From positions 1,116,001 through 1,180,000 of the forward strand of contig ML996688.1 in the NCBI GenBank assembly GCA_010356995.1: 64,000 nucleotides of DNA, in the 5' to 3' direction. This stretch comes from Trichodelitschia bisporula. Taxonomy: Eukaryota; Ascomycota; Dothideomycetes; Phaeotrichales; Phaeotrichaceae. The notes beneath the pieces are model-generated. The model was not told where the DNA came from. It made no database searches and worked only from the letters and a program-made list of their open reading frames with translations. Each line of letters begins with the position of its first letter. The first letter of the stretch is position 1. Of this stretch, positions 53,193 to 63,275 are shown one piece after another. The position numbers were made by a program, and so were the translations under genes.

Positions 53193-54887
53193 TTATGTAC
53201 GTATTCCCCCCTTGCCATCCTTCCGAGGTGTATCAGCCTTCCCTCCAGCCTTATCCAATGTCCCAGCGCCATCATCCTTCCCCACAACTCCATTCCCAGT
53301 CTTCGATAACTCCTCATGCTTCCCCACGGTGCCATTTCCAGTCCTCAAGGACCCCTCACACTTCCCCACAGCCTTTAAACCAACGGGCTTTGCTCCAGAC
53401 CATGCTTCCACCCCCCTCGCCGCCACCGCCGCAACCGCAACCAGCACAAGTACAACCCACCCAATATGCACCGCCCACCAAACATGCTGCACCCCCAACC
53501 CACACATCCCCACCTCAACCCTCCACTCCCCCTTATCCCCATCCCACCACGCACTCACAAGCCCCGCATTCCCGCCAAACTCCCCCATCATGCTGCGGAC
53601 CGTAACCTCGCGTACACCCGGCGTGTCCTGCTCCACCAGCTCCTTAACCTCACCCCATCGGCCCGCACGCCACGTCTCCTCCTCCCTATCAGCGTAATGA
53701 TACGTATCACACCCTTCATGATCATGCCCAGTGAGTATGAGCCCGTTCCTCCCCAACCCCCGCATCGGCGCACGCTCGTCCGGACTAAAGCCAAACAAAC
53801 CCTGCAACACAGCGCCGGTACTCAGCTCCGGACTCAACATATTCTGCTCCCGCACACCCGCACCCTCTCCCTCAGGGAAAAAGGTAAAAAGCGGGCCGTC
53901 GACGCACACACCCTCCTCTTTATGCAGCGGTATATGCGTCAGCAGAATCGTCAGACTTGACTTATCTTCGACGGGCGGACTGTGCGTTATGGCTGAGTTC
54001 AGGAAAGCGTAGGTTTGCGATTGCAGATCGGGGTCCAGGGCGGGGGTGTCCAGGTTCATGCTGTTGAGGACGAGGAGGCGCAGCGTAGGGGGCGCGGTGG
54101 TGCTGTTGGAGGTATTGGCGGGGGGGAGGCTAAAGCGAATCTCCCCGTTAACCGGCCCAAAGGCCTTTTCGAAGCGCTCGATGCGTGCGGTGTCGACGTC
54201 GCCCGCGTACCCGATGTCGTGGTTGCCAGCGACGCAGATGATGAGGTCAGCCCAGTCGCGTTCCCCAAGAACCTCAGTGATCGCCTCCCTCCCCTCCCCC
54301 TCCTTATACTCCTCTAGCAGCCCCTCCGGAACCCTCTCCGCCCCCCAAAAAACCTTCCCCCAAAACCGTCCCGCCCGATCCTCAAACTCCCCCTCCCCAA
54401 TCCACTGACTCCCCAGCAAATCGCCCAGGACAACAACATGACTTGGGCGCATCCAGCCCCTCATCGCGCGGTACACATGTCTTAAATATAAATCATTGCC
54501 CCACAAATCCATTACCTTCCGCGCATACCTCGCCCTCCACAAAACCTCCGCGCGCACATCCGCCAGCCCTGCGCCCAGCGCCTCGTGCACCCCCTCGAGA
54601 TGCCCCGCTTGTACATCCTCCCATGCGCGCTCGAGGCCGGGGAATGTGTGTTCTGGTGGGTGGGGCAGCGAGGTATCGCCTTCGAGCTGCGGGTCGGCGA
54701 GCGCGAGGAGGCGGAAGGGTGCGGGATGCGGGTCCCAGGGCCAGGGCGCGTGCGCCACATTATCTGCCGATGGGGACGGGAAGGCGCAGCGGTGGAAGAG
54801 CGGGTAAGTGTAGAGGTAGAGGGTGCTGAGCGCACAGAGGGGGAGGAGGAGGCGGAGGGCGCGGGTGAGAGTTTTAGAGGGTGTCAT
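53193..54887 (-). CDS. Ted1/PGAP5-like ER metallophosphoesterase
   Basis: A single-exon 564-aa protein starting at the ATG 54887-54885. An N-terminal membrane anchor (about 12-32) is followed by a calcineurin-like domain: ADPQ (D65), GDLLGSQW (D156), GNHDIGY (221-227), THIPLHKEEG and GHDHEGCD supply the two-metal site. A C-terminal membrane helix (VWWAVHIGWVVLVLVAV region) follows. This double-anchored architecture fits Ted1 of yeast and mammalian PGAP5/MPPE1, which trim the GPI-anchor glycan in the ER so GPI proteins can leave in COPII vesicles; the related Cdc1 group is the alternative. The last 70 residues are Gly/Lys-rich with two copies of a (L/S)(R/K)TGNG(T/V)VGK motif. It faces the ABC transporter tail-to-tail with a 216-bp gap. 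Confidence 0.9.
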   Translation of the reverse strand: MTPSKTLTRALRLLLPLCALSTLYLYTYPLFHRCAFPSPSADNVAHAPWPWDPHPAPFRLLALADPQLEGDTSLPHPPEHTFPGLERAWEDVQAGHLEGVHEALGAGLADVRAEVLWRARYARKVMDLWGNDLYLRHVYRAMRGWMRPSHVVVLGDLLGSQWIGEGEFEDRAGRFWGKVFWGAERVPEGLLEEYKEGEGREAITEVLGERDWADLIICVAGNHDIGYAGDVDTARIERFEKAFGPVNGEIRFSLPPANTSNSTTAPPTLRLLVLNSMNLDTPALDPDLQSQTYAFLNSAITHSPPVEDKSSLTILLTHIPLHKEEGVCVDGPLFTFFPEGEGAGVREQNMLSPELSTGAVLQGLFGFSPDERAPMRGLGRNGLILTGHDHEGCDTYHYADREEETWRAGRWGEVKELVEQDTPGVREVTVRSMMGEFGGNAGLVSAWWDGDKGEWRVEVGMCGLGVQHVWWAVHIGWVVLVLVAVAAVAARGVEAWSGAKPVGLKAVGKCEGSLRTGNGTVGKHEELSKTGNGVVGKDDGAGTLDKAGGKADTPRKDGKGGIRT

Positions 54888-55295
54888 CGAGACATTGGCG
54901 TTCAAGGAATGTGAGAGGTTGTGACGGAATTAAGGGGCGCGTCGAATTGCGCTTCGTATGAGAGTGTGAAAGTGTGAGAATTGGTGTTGTTGGGGTCAGA
55001 TGGCCACTTTCATGCGCGTGGACAAAGCGTGTTGCTCGCGGCGGTTACGTAGGGGCACGTGATAGGGGTTAGGGGTTCGCGCCATGTGCTCGGGAGACCC
55101 GATAAACTCGTAGCAGCCTTGCCTGGCCGTTTTTGCAGCTGGTGACGGCCATGCCATCTTACAAAGACCGTTGCGACGATATTTCGAGGTCCCCATTCGG
55201 ATATCAAAAGCTTCAAGCACCAACTGCCAATTATGGATATACTTTTCAAAAGTATTTAGATAAGCCGTGATTCTGGCATTCCTTGGCATTGGGCA

Positions 55296-55592
55296 TCATC
55301 AGCCTGGCAGATACATGTAAGGTTATGCCACGTCAAACCTCAGCCTCATCAGCCTGCCAAATATATGTAGTGCCACACCAGACCTCAACCCCACCGAACA
55401 CCACTTTCCTCCTCCCAAAACCTCACCACGAATCGCCCCAAATCGGTGCGACGCCTCCACCCGGGCTCAGTTCCGTGCCATAAAGTCTTCTCGTATAGCC
55501 GGTGCGGAATTCTCCTTCCGAAATGCCATCTTTGTCGCCTTAAGCTCAAATCAGTACGACATTGCCACGCGGGCTCAGATCATTACCATGAG
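55296..55592 (+). repeat. Two pairs of degenerate ~45-bp duplications
   Basis: Pair 1: CATCAGCCTG.CA.ATA.ATGTA segments starting near 55297 and 55347. Pair 2: TCRGTRCGAC..C.CCACSCGGGCTCAG segments starting at 55443 and 55551. No terminal repeats or encoded protein recognised. Confidence 0.55.
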
Positions 55593-55649
55593 GGTTATGG
55601 GCCTTTCGGAAGCCTAAATCAGCCAAGAAACGGGTGTCCCGAAAGCCGC

Positions 55650-56073
55650 AGTTGGGACTATCTGTCGAACGGCTCGTGCTCGGGGGTTTGACCCTCACGC
55701 CACTCCATTTCGCGTTAGGGACGAACATGTGTCCGATTCTCCAAAGTCCGGCCAGTCACCAAAAGACGAGAACAAGGACACCGACGAAGACGCCTGGGAA
55801 GACGGCTCCGAGCCAGCTAAGACTTCTCGGAGACGTCGCGCCTAGCGCCTCAGACGGCGACATCGTTAACACATGACACGACTCGAAGGGTGACGAAATC
55901 TTAGGCAAAGCAGGTAGCAGCTTTGGGCGCTAGATGTCAAAAACATGCTGGATGGAGTGAAGCGGCTAGAGGATGCGAGAGGGGAGGTGAAGGGGCGGGA
56001 TGAGATGGCTGTGAAGCGCATACTGGGGATGGTGAGGGATAAAGGGGGCGCGGGGGAGATTGAGGCGAGATAG
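55650..56073 (+). other. Possible relic of a plus-strand gene
   Basis: One frame reads ARGFDPHATPFRVRDEHVSD then a highly acidic/basic low-complexity run with DENKDTDEDAWEDGSEP and SRRRRA before TAG at about 55843. A second frame, 55932-56073, reads NMLDGVKRLEDARGEVKGRD and continues to a stop. Both have real-protein composition, but I found no splice pair joining them and no upstream start, so they may be the decayed end of a gene or chance. I do not recognise a family. Confidence 0.25.
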
Positions 56074-56130
56074 TTACGGTACTTCTGGACCACGTCCTTC
56101 CCATCATTACCAAATACGAATACACGATTC

Positions 56131-57060
56131 CTAAATCCTAGCCTTGCCCTCCACCGTCCCCAAATACCCATACTTCGTCGGATTATCCCTAGCCCACTCC
56201 CAATCATGCGCCAGCACAACCTCAACCTCATCCGCCAGCTTCCGTATCCTCCCCAAATGCTCCTCCGCCAACTCCTTATCAATATGCGCGTTCCTGATGA
56301 CCCCCGTCTCGGGATCACGGTACACGCTCGTCTCGCACTGCCCGCACAGAATCCGCACATCATGGCACGAGTCCCCGCCTAGCAGCACCCATTTCTCCCT
56401 CTCCACTCGCACCAGCAGGTTCACATGCCCAGGTAAGTGTCCCGGCGCATTAACAACGTATACGCTCCCGTCGCCGAACCAGTCCCTCGCCGCGGGGAAC
56501 GGCCCCAGGGGGGACCAGAAACTCCCATCCGTGCCGGGGGGCAGTTCAGTCGTGCGCTCGCGCGGCAGCAGATTCGAATCAAAATGGCTGTTTGGGTCCG
56601 CCGGATAACTCGCCGGGCCCGTAATCAAGCCCAGCGCCCCAGGCCCAACCACATACTTCGTCCGCGGCCCAAACCCGCGCGGAAAGCCAATATGATCGTA
56701 ATGCAGGTGCGAGAATATAACCGTGTCGATATCGGTCGCTGGATCTAGGCCCGCGCGCTGAAGCCCGTCGAACACGTCTTCCCTAACCTCGACTTTGGCG
56801 ACGGTGGTGATGCGCTTTTGGATCGCGGGCGTGTAGCAAGTTGGGTCTTTAGGGATTCCCAGGTCGAAGATGAGGCGTGTGCCGCTGGGCGGGTGCGTGA
56901 TGAGCCAGGACATGGAGGGGCAGACGTTGATTTCGTTTTTCGGGGCGCCAGACACGAAGAGCCAAGCTCGGAGGTGAATATCGCCTGCGGGGAGGCGGCG
57001 GAGGTTTATTGTGGGTTGAGAAGGGGAAGCGGCCGGGAGGGGAGGGTTGGTTGGCGCCAT
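56131..57060 (-). CDS. Metallo-beta-lactamase-fold lactonase-like hydrolase
   Basis: A single-exon 309-aa protein; start at the ATG 57060-57058 (MAPTNPP). SHLHYDHIG (H118, H120, D122, H123) is the HxHxDH zinc motif; APGHLPGHVNL provides the next His and GGDSCHD the bridging Asp, with LAHDW near the end. Spacing and the GHxPGH motif match AHL/gamma-butyrolactone lactonases (AiiA, AttM/BlcC) and fungal relatives that open lactones or lactams, including those in the Fusarium benzoxazolinone loci. It has no signal peptide and is probably cytosolic. It is divergent (367 bp) from a succinate-semialdehyde-type dehydrogenase, followed by an SDR, an order reminiscent of the bacterial blcABC genes for gamma-butyrolactone use. 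Substrate unproven. Confidence 0.86.
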   Translation of the reverse strand: MAPTNPPLPAASPSQPTINLRRLPAGDIHLRAWLFVSGAPKNEINVCPSMSWLITHPPSGTRLIFDLGIPKDPTCYTPAIQKRITTVAKVEVREDVFDGLQRAGLDPATDIDTVIFSHLHYDHIGFPRGFGPRTKYVVGPGALGLITGPASYPADPNSHFDSNLLPRERTTELPPGTDGSFWSPLGPFPAARDWFGDGSVYVVNAPGHLPGHVNLLVRVEREKWVLLGGDSCHDVRILCGQCETSVYRDPETGVIRNAHIDKELAEEHLGRIRKLADEVEVVLAHDWEWARDNPTKYGYLGTVEGKARI

Positions 57061-57427
57061 GGTGAACGGAGTCAAAAAGTCGCGATGAAGAGAGCTTCCA
57101 CCAAATGTCGATATTCACGAAGCCTCAATATTCTGCCTGAAGCTGTATGTGGTACTGGCATCCGCAAGAGCTCATCAATATATAACTGGCCATACCTGCG
57201 GGGAAGCTGCAGAGCCCTGCAGTTTGCCTTACTCGTCCCGGAAATAGTCGCAGGGTAGCTTTGGCGACGCAGCGACCCCGCCTTCATGGATGTGGCAGCT
57301 CCGGCCTCGGGATCCATGGTCGCGATTAGGCCGAGTACGGCTGGAGACGCATAAATATTCGTCATTATTAGTACGAAAGAACGGAAACCAGATCCGGACC
57401 CTAAAATTCAACCACTGTCTTAACGCC
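57061..57427. promoter_or_regulatory. Divergent promoter (lactonase / semialdehyde dehydrogenase)
   Basis: 367 bp shared by the two genes. No exact copy of the block motif. Nothing else recognised. Confidence 0.4.
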
Positions 57428-59035
57428 ATGGCAGAGAACTTCATCAAAAAGAGCATTCCTTACACAGTATGCATGCGCGAGTATCCGGACAGATGTGTAC
57501 TGAGGACTCCAGTTCAAAGATCCCTCCCTCCTCGACCACCGGTCCTTTATCGGTGGAAAATGGGTCGAGGCTTCTTCAGGAAAGACCTTTCCTGTCTATG
57601 GTAATCAGCACTTCCCAATCCCTCACACCTACTCACGCCCCCAGATCCCACCGACGACCAAGTTGCCTTCTCCGTCGCCGACCTCTCCCGCGACGACACC
57701 CGAGCCGCCGTTGAAGCCGCGCACGCAGCCTTCCTAACCTACCGCCACACACCCCCCCGCACCCGCCGCGCCCTCCTCAACAAATGGGCCTCCCTAATCC
57801 GCGCCTCAACCGACGACCTAGCCGCAATCTGCACTCTCGAGCTCGGCAAGCCCTTCACCGAGTCCATCGTGACCGTAAACTACGGTCTCAGCTTCCTAGA
57901 CTGGTTCGAAGGCGGCATCGAGCGGCTAGGCGGCGAAACCATCCCCGCAGCCCGCGGTGACAACCGCATCGTCACGATCCGGCAGCCGCAGGGCGTGGTG
58001 GCTGCTATCACGCCATGGAACTCGCCCATCGCGATGATTACGCGCAAGGTGGGCGCTGCAATTGCGGCGGGGAATACGGTGGTGTGCAAGCCGGCGCCCG
58101 AGACGCCGCTGTGCGCTATCGCTTTGGCGAAACTGTTCGAGCGCGCTGGATACCCACCCGGCGTGTTCAATGTGGTCACTGGTTCGGCGGAGTCGACGCC
58201 GGGGATCGGGGCTGAGCTGTGTGAGAACCGGTTGGTGCGGCATTTGAGCTTCACAGGGTCGACGCCGATTGGGAAGTTCCTGAACACTGAGTGCGCCAAA
58301 ACGATGAAGCGGATAAGCATGGAACTCGGGGGCAATGCGCCGTTTCTCATCTTTGAGGACGCTGATATACCCAAGGCTGTGGAGGGGCTGATCACGAGCA
58401 AGTGGCGCTCGTCGGGGCAGACGTGTGTTTGCGCGAACCGCATCTTGGTTCATGAGTCCATTATCGACCAGTTCAAGAGCCAGCTACAAAAGCGACTAGG
58501 TGAAGTGCTCGTTCCCGGCTCGGTTTGGGACCGAAAGACAAACTTTGGGCCTCTGTACTCCGGAAAAGCTGTCGAAAAGGTAAAGAGGCATCTGGAAGAC
58601 GCAACTAGCAATGGCGCCGAGCTTATAACAGGTGGACTCCCAGCTCCCGATGAGGAAGGGGGACCGAACTTCATTCCACCAACTCTGCTTGTTCAGCCAC
58701 CAGGCTCCGTCGAGTGGGATGCACTGGCATTCTCTAAAGAAGAGACTTTTGGGCCTCTGGCTACACTCCTACCTTTCAAGGATGAGAAGGAAGCCATCGA
58801 GTACGCAAACAGGACGGAGGCGGGACTAGCAGCGTACTTGTACACCAATGATATTGGCCGTATGTGGCGCGTAGCTGAAGCTCTAGAAGCGGGTATGGTG
58901 GGCGTCCGCGTTGGGCTGGTCAGTGCCTGCGAGATGCCCTTTGGCGGAATCAAGGAGAGCGGTATCGGACGTGAAGGCGGGGGTCACTGCCTTGAGGAGT
59001 ATACCGAAGTGAAAGCCATCACTTTTGGTCTGTGA
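57428..59035 (+). CDS. Succinate-semialdehyde dehydrogenase-type ALDH
   Basis: Three exons (57428-57466, 57513-57600, 57645-59035; introns 46 and 44 nt) give 505 aa. The two small 5' exons restore the conserved start DHRSFIGGKWVEASSGKTFP and YDPTD. TPWNSPIAMI and KPAPETP bind the cofactor, MELGGNAP holds the base E269, and SGQTCVCANRI the nucleophile C303 with C305 two residues on, the cysteine pair that acts as a redox switch in human SSADH. The family oxidises succinate or glutarate semialdehyde and related omega-oxo acids. With the adjacent lactonase and SDR it could turn a 4- or 5-hydroxy acid into a dicarboxylic acid. The second donor (GTAATC) is a weaker match but gives the conserved frame. 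No peroxisomal or mitochondrial signal is obvious. Confidence 0.93.
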
Positions 59036-59354
59036 TCTGCTAGGTGGAACTAGTTGCCGAATTCTGTTCCGTAATTAGCTCAAGGGCAATGCCAGACACA
59101 TGGGTGTCAAATCCTGAGCTCGAATGCCGCGCATCCAACACCGTATGCGGAAGGCGTTCACCTTGGCAGTCTGTTTGATAGACCACTCGGGATAGAGTCA
59201 TCCGTCGGATTAGGGCTGGACCCAGTTGATGCTGGTCCTGTGAGCTTGACGGCATCCGGCCCAAGCCCCTCGGGCGGATGACCCCGCACGCGGGGGGGCT
59301 TAAGAGCTCAAGCAAGTTGGTTCTGTTGCTGCCCCAAAACACATCGTTCACACC
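59036..59354. other. Short intergenic region
   Basis: 319 bp between the tandem ALDH and SDR 3 genes; a purine/GC-rich stretch near 59260-59300. Nothing recognised. Confidence 0.4.
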
Positions 59355-60175
59355 ATGGGTCGTCTTCAAGGAAAGGTTGCCATTGTCACCGGCGGAGGGT
59401 CTGGGTTCGGGGAGGGCATCGCCAAAGCATTCGCCAAAGAGGGCGCCAATGTAATCATAGCCGATATCGCAGTGGAGGGCGGCAAGCGTGTCGAAAGCGA
59501 GATCGAGGCTGAGAAGGTCCAAGGCGGAGGCTCAGCAGTATTCCTCGAATTCGACTGCACGAAGCGCGAGGCATGGGAGAAGGGCCTCGAAGTCGCCAAA
59601 GAGAAGTTCGGAAAGCTGGACATCGTGGTCAACAATGCGGGGACAACCTACCGGAAAAAGCCGAGCATAGAAGTCACAGATGCCGAGTTCGACAAGATCC
59701 TCAACGTCAACATCAAAAGCATCTACCTCAGCGTCTCGGTCGTGATGCCTTACTTCGTGGAGCGCAAGTACGGCGTTTACTTGAACACGTCCTCCGTGGC
59801 CGGAACTCGCGTGCGGCCGGGACAGGTATTCTACGGAGGCACGAAAGGCTTCCTCAACACTGTCAGCATAACTTCCTCCAATTGAACAGCACTAATCTTG
59901 GACAGGTCACACAGGGCCTGGCAGCTGAGTACGGCCCAGATGGCGTCCGCGTCAACTCTATCTGCCCGCTCCGCGGGGCAACTGGGCTCCTGGAGATGTT
60001 TTCTGGGGTGCCCGACACGCCCGAAGAGCGTGCTCGCTTTGCGCAGAGCGTGCCTCTCCGAAGAATGTCGTTTCCAGAAGATATCGCAGCGGCAGCCATC
60101 TATCTCGCAAGCGACGAGGCGGCGTTCGTGTCTGGTGTCAATTTGCCCGTGGATGGCGGTCGCTTGACGGTTTAA
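59355..60175 (+). CDS. Short-chain dehydrogenase/reductase 3
   Basis: Two exons (59355-59861, 59906-60175; intron 44 nt) give 258 aa. TGGGSGFGEG (12-21) binds the cofactor, NNAG (93-96) stabilises the sheet, and YGGTK (Y160, K164) is the catalytic pair, with S146/S147 upstream. The C-terminus SGVNLPVDGGRLTV is the standard classical-SDR end. The intron donor GTCAGC is unusual, but removal joins NT to VTQGLAAEYGPDGVRVN in the correct frame, whereas reading through hits a stop within nine codons. The expected position-specific PG turn after NSI reads CPLRGATGL, slightly altered. Placed after the SSADH-like gene, it may oxidise a hydroxy acid to the semialdehyde; that is inference from context. 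Confidence 0.88.
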
Positions 60176-60845
60176 GGAGAATCTTATGGCACCTACCCCG
60201 TAGACGCGAACAGTATGAAAGAAGGCATATTCTTGAGCGTAGCGTTGGTGTTATTTCCCATAGTATGAAAGTGACAGCACGACGGGCGACTTGTAGTGGA
60301 AGGTGCGCACGGACACGCGGGTGAGACCCACAAAACACCAGACTACCCGATGGCATTCACTTCAGTACACAATACGCCCATGTGAGACAGACTATCAAGA
60401 TGTTGCTTGCAGTTCATAGTCATACATTGGTTCATATCCACGCTTCAAAGTTCGAAACAGGCCCGTAAACACCAGCCTAACATACGAAGACAAGAGCCGC
60501 TATCCGCCACCCGATAACTCCACCCGTCCAAGAACCGGTATGCACATCTATAAACAACGAAAGCATGAATTGATCACCACCGACAGAAGGTACATCCAGG
60601 CGAACACGGGCGCTGGTGGAGTGGATGACGTTCCGTTTTTCTGTCAGGGGCTTTGAGGGTGATCGCCCGAGGATGGGGGGCATTGCCTTGAGGAGGTGCG
60701 AAACTCTGAGCAGATGGGTTGAGCTGTGTTTCCCCAGGCTGACGTCCGTCATCGACAGGTTGAGGCAGAAAAGTGATGGCTATTCGCATGTTTTCGTTAA
60801 GAGAACTAGGCCGCCTGAAAAGAGTGAGCAAACCGCGTGGACACA
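60176..60845. other. Convergent 3' intergenic region
   Basis: 670 bp between the convergent SDR 3 and caf1 genes; no gene recognised. Confidence 0.5.
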
Positions 60846-62402
60846 TTATTTCCCATACTGAAAGTTGCCAAACACACCACCCGCCCCAGGGGTCAGATTT
60901 GCGCTCTGGTAGCCCTGTGAGGATGGGCCAGGAGTGGTAGCCAAGCCCGCGGGGTTGGTAGTTGGCGTGCTGGGACCGCCGTCGCGATGTCCGCCCGGAG
61001 TATGGCCAGTATGGTAGCCCATAGCGCTGGCCATGCCGTTCGAGGCAGCTGCGGCAGCCGCAGCAGCAGCATGACCTTGTGCGGCGGCAAGGACAGCGGC
61101 TTGAGTAGAAGATGAAGCTGGTTCACCAACACCAGTAAGGCCCCATATCTCACCGTTAAGTTCCCCCGGAAACTGGCCATCGAACACACGGCCTCGCATC
61201 TGAAAGAAGACGGACCCAGACATGTGTGCGTCAGATGCCGTACCGTTTGTGACCCCGATGCGCTGACACCCGAGTTCCTCTGCCATATCATGCAGGCCGG
61301 CCTTGTTGCCCACGTTATTCATGATGGCTGCGCCTTGTGCAGACAAGCTACCAGTCGCATTCAACCGCTGAGCCTGGCGCAGGATGAACTTAACATCCCA
61401 CAGGTTCGGGAAGAAAATGCGGACCAGCTGCTGAAACTCTTCCTCATTTGGCGGCATCATTTGGGGCCGCACCAGCTTCAGCAGATAGCCAATGTCGTAG
61501 CCCGCATGAAAGCTGATCCAGTGCACGTCGTCGTCAAGAATCAGTCCGGAATCCATGAGCAGGGCCCCAAACTTCTGTCGATCAATGCCCATTGTCTTGT
61601 GCTTCTCCATATCGGCGCCGATCTTCTTCATCAACGCGAGCAAATCGTCGTTGCACATGTCTTCATCGGTTGAAAACTGAAAATGGAACGTCCAGGTACA
61701 AGGGCAGACTGAGATATTGCTCGGCAGGCTGTTGCGCGAGAAGTTAACGCTCCGCAAGGCACTTGACGGGACCGGATCCCCCTCGATGCTGAACAGTGTT
61801 ATCCCCATCTGGATGACCTTGAGGAGGTCGACATTCGCGCGAAGAGTTTGGTAGTGATAGCTAGCTTTGGTAGGAAAGTTGCCTATGGGCCGCGCGACCA
61901 CGCCGGGAAAAGCAGTGTCCTGAAATTGATCAGCCCAAGCTCAAGCCACTGAGACTGTCAAACCCACCACGCTGATGTATGGGAATTGCAGAATCAACTC
62001 TCTCAGAATGGCAAACTCCTGATCCAGGTTGTGCGACCAGACATCTCTCGCACGAGCACTTGGTTGGGCGAGGGCATTCGCAGCAATCGTAGCGGCCTGT
62101 TGTACTTGCAGTGAGGCTCCATGTGCAAAGCTCATCTGTGCAGCATGACTGGCGAGTCCTGTACCGCCTCCACCAAGCCCACCGACTCCCCCAAACATCG
62201 GAGGACCTGCGCTTCCTGACTGAGGTGCGAATATGTTATTCGGTGTACCTGCGCCGAAGCCAGGATGTCCAGGAAGACTGTGCATTTGCAGATTTGAGTT
62301 TGGATGTTGCGGGTGTGACGCCTGGTGTAACGACTGTTGGTTTATGTGGGCGAAAGGGTTGGAGACATTTTGCGCTGGATAGCGCGACGCCTGGGGAGGC
62401 AT
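60846..62402 (-). CDS. caf1: CCR4-NOT complex deadenylase subunit Caf1/Pop2, altered catalytic motif
   Basis: Two exons (62402-61968, 61919-60846; intron 48 nt) give 502 aa. The start MPPQASRYPAQNVSNPFAHI and a Gly/Gln/His-rich leader (to about 115) match other Pezizomycotina Caf1 proteins. The RNase D-like nuclease begins VWSHNLDQEFAILREL, and splicing gives YISV-DTAFPGVVARPIG. Known Caf1 enzymes have MDTEFPG: the catalytic Asp is present (D146) but the paired Glu is Ala (A148). The other acidic ligands are kept in SFHAGYD (D287) and TASD (D375). The region 185-220 is also divergent. The C-terminal 120 residues are Ala/Gly/Thr-rich. The family shortens mRNA poly(A) tails; this copy may be weakened, or act mainly as scaffold between Ccr4 and Not1, as partly proposed for yeast Pop2 with its own altered motif. 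Confidence 0.9.
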
Positions 62403-62964
62403 CGTGCGAATCGGTAAGGCGAACGCCTTGTAAACGAAGAGACGCCCGAAGCGCGTAGAGCAATAGCGCCTAAGATGCGAACGATATCGCTAGACTGTCG
62501 GACTAAGGATACTGTTGTATCAAACAATAGTGAGGATGGCGCGGGGATCTGCGCGACGTAAGAGATGGTGGCGGGGGGGGATGCGGTGGATCGGGTCAGC
62601 ACTCGAAAGGAGGGAAAGGAGCCTTGTCGGAAGCTGAGAGTTAAGGCGTTGATGTAAAGAGAAGTAGCTGCTGGAAGCTGCTGACGTGCTGGTGGGGGGT
62701 AAATGCGTGGAAGGTGTTTTGGTGTTGTTGCGGAGACAGTAGGAGCTTTGGCAAGCCCTGGATGCTACATGCCAAGAGACCCCGGATACACGGGTTGTTC
62801 CGACGGCTTTGGTGGCTGGCCGTCTTCAACGGAGCATCACCACTAGGCACTGCTTACTGGAGCTCCAGTCGTAAGTCTCGCAACCTTCACTCTGCTTACG
62901 CAGCACGTAAGTGTAACTTCTGCTCCACTTGCTACTTAAACTTATCCTCTTTATAGGCACCGCA
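62403..62964. promoter_or_regulatory. Divergent promoter (caf1 / complex I B12), with probable 5' UTR intron
   Basis: 562 bp. A 50-nt sequence 62907-62956 with GTAAGT, a TACTTAAAC branch-like site and TTATAG acceptor fits an intron in the leader of the downstream gene, ending 8 nt before its ATG. G-run at 62571-62580. Confidence 0.5.
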
Positions 62965-63275
62965 ATGGCTCCCAACCTCACTGGATTCGACCCCAAAAAG
63001 TTCGCAGCTGCCGCAGGGCAACCAGCAAACGACCCGTGGCGGAGAGCGTAAGTGCCGATGATCCTGCTACACCTTTTGCGCATCTCTGACAGTGTAATAG
63101 GGAGGCATGGCGCTACACCGGCCCTTTTAACCGCTTCAACCGCTTCCGCCGTTCCTTCCCCGGCCTCGGAATCGGCGCTGCGGCTTTTGGCATTTACTAT
63201 GCCTATGATACCCTCGTCGCGCAAGACGATCATAGTCACGGCCATGGTGGTGAGCACAGCAGCACGGGCCATTGA
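62965..63275 (+). CDS. NADH:ubiquinone oxidoreductase B12 subunit (NDUFB3 homologue)
   Basis: Two exons (62965-63047, 63101-63275; intron 53 nt) give 85 aa. The pattern PNLTGFDPKKFAAAAGQPAN, NDPWRRAEAWRYTGPFNRFN, then a single membrane helix (PGLGIGAAAFGIYYAYDTL) and a His-rich tail is the small B12/NDUFB3 accessory subunit of mitochondrial complex I, located in the distal membrane arm. The length is right for fungi. A leader intron probably precedes it. Divergent from caf1. Confidence 0.9.

Larger units (their letters stand above)
54888..56130. other. Intergenic region with short duplications and a possible gene relic
   Basis: 1.2 kb upstream of ted1 and downstream of the lactonase. Holds two pairs of short duplications (55296-55390; 55443-55485 with 55551-55592) and coding-like fragments on the plus strand at 55650-56073. 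Confidence 0.5.

Noticed and set aside
53193-54905. Longer start for the Ted1-like protein at 54905
   Set aside because: The first codon there is TTG; the first ATG is at 54887 and precedes the membrane anchor.
57061-57075. Longer start for the lactonase
   Set aside because: The upstream in-frame codon is TTG; the ATG at 57060 is the plausible start.
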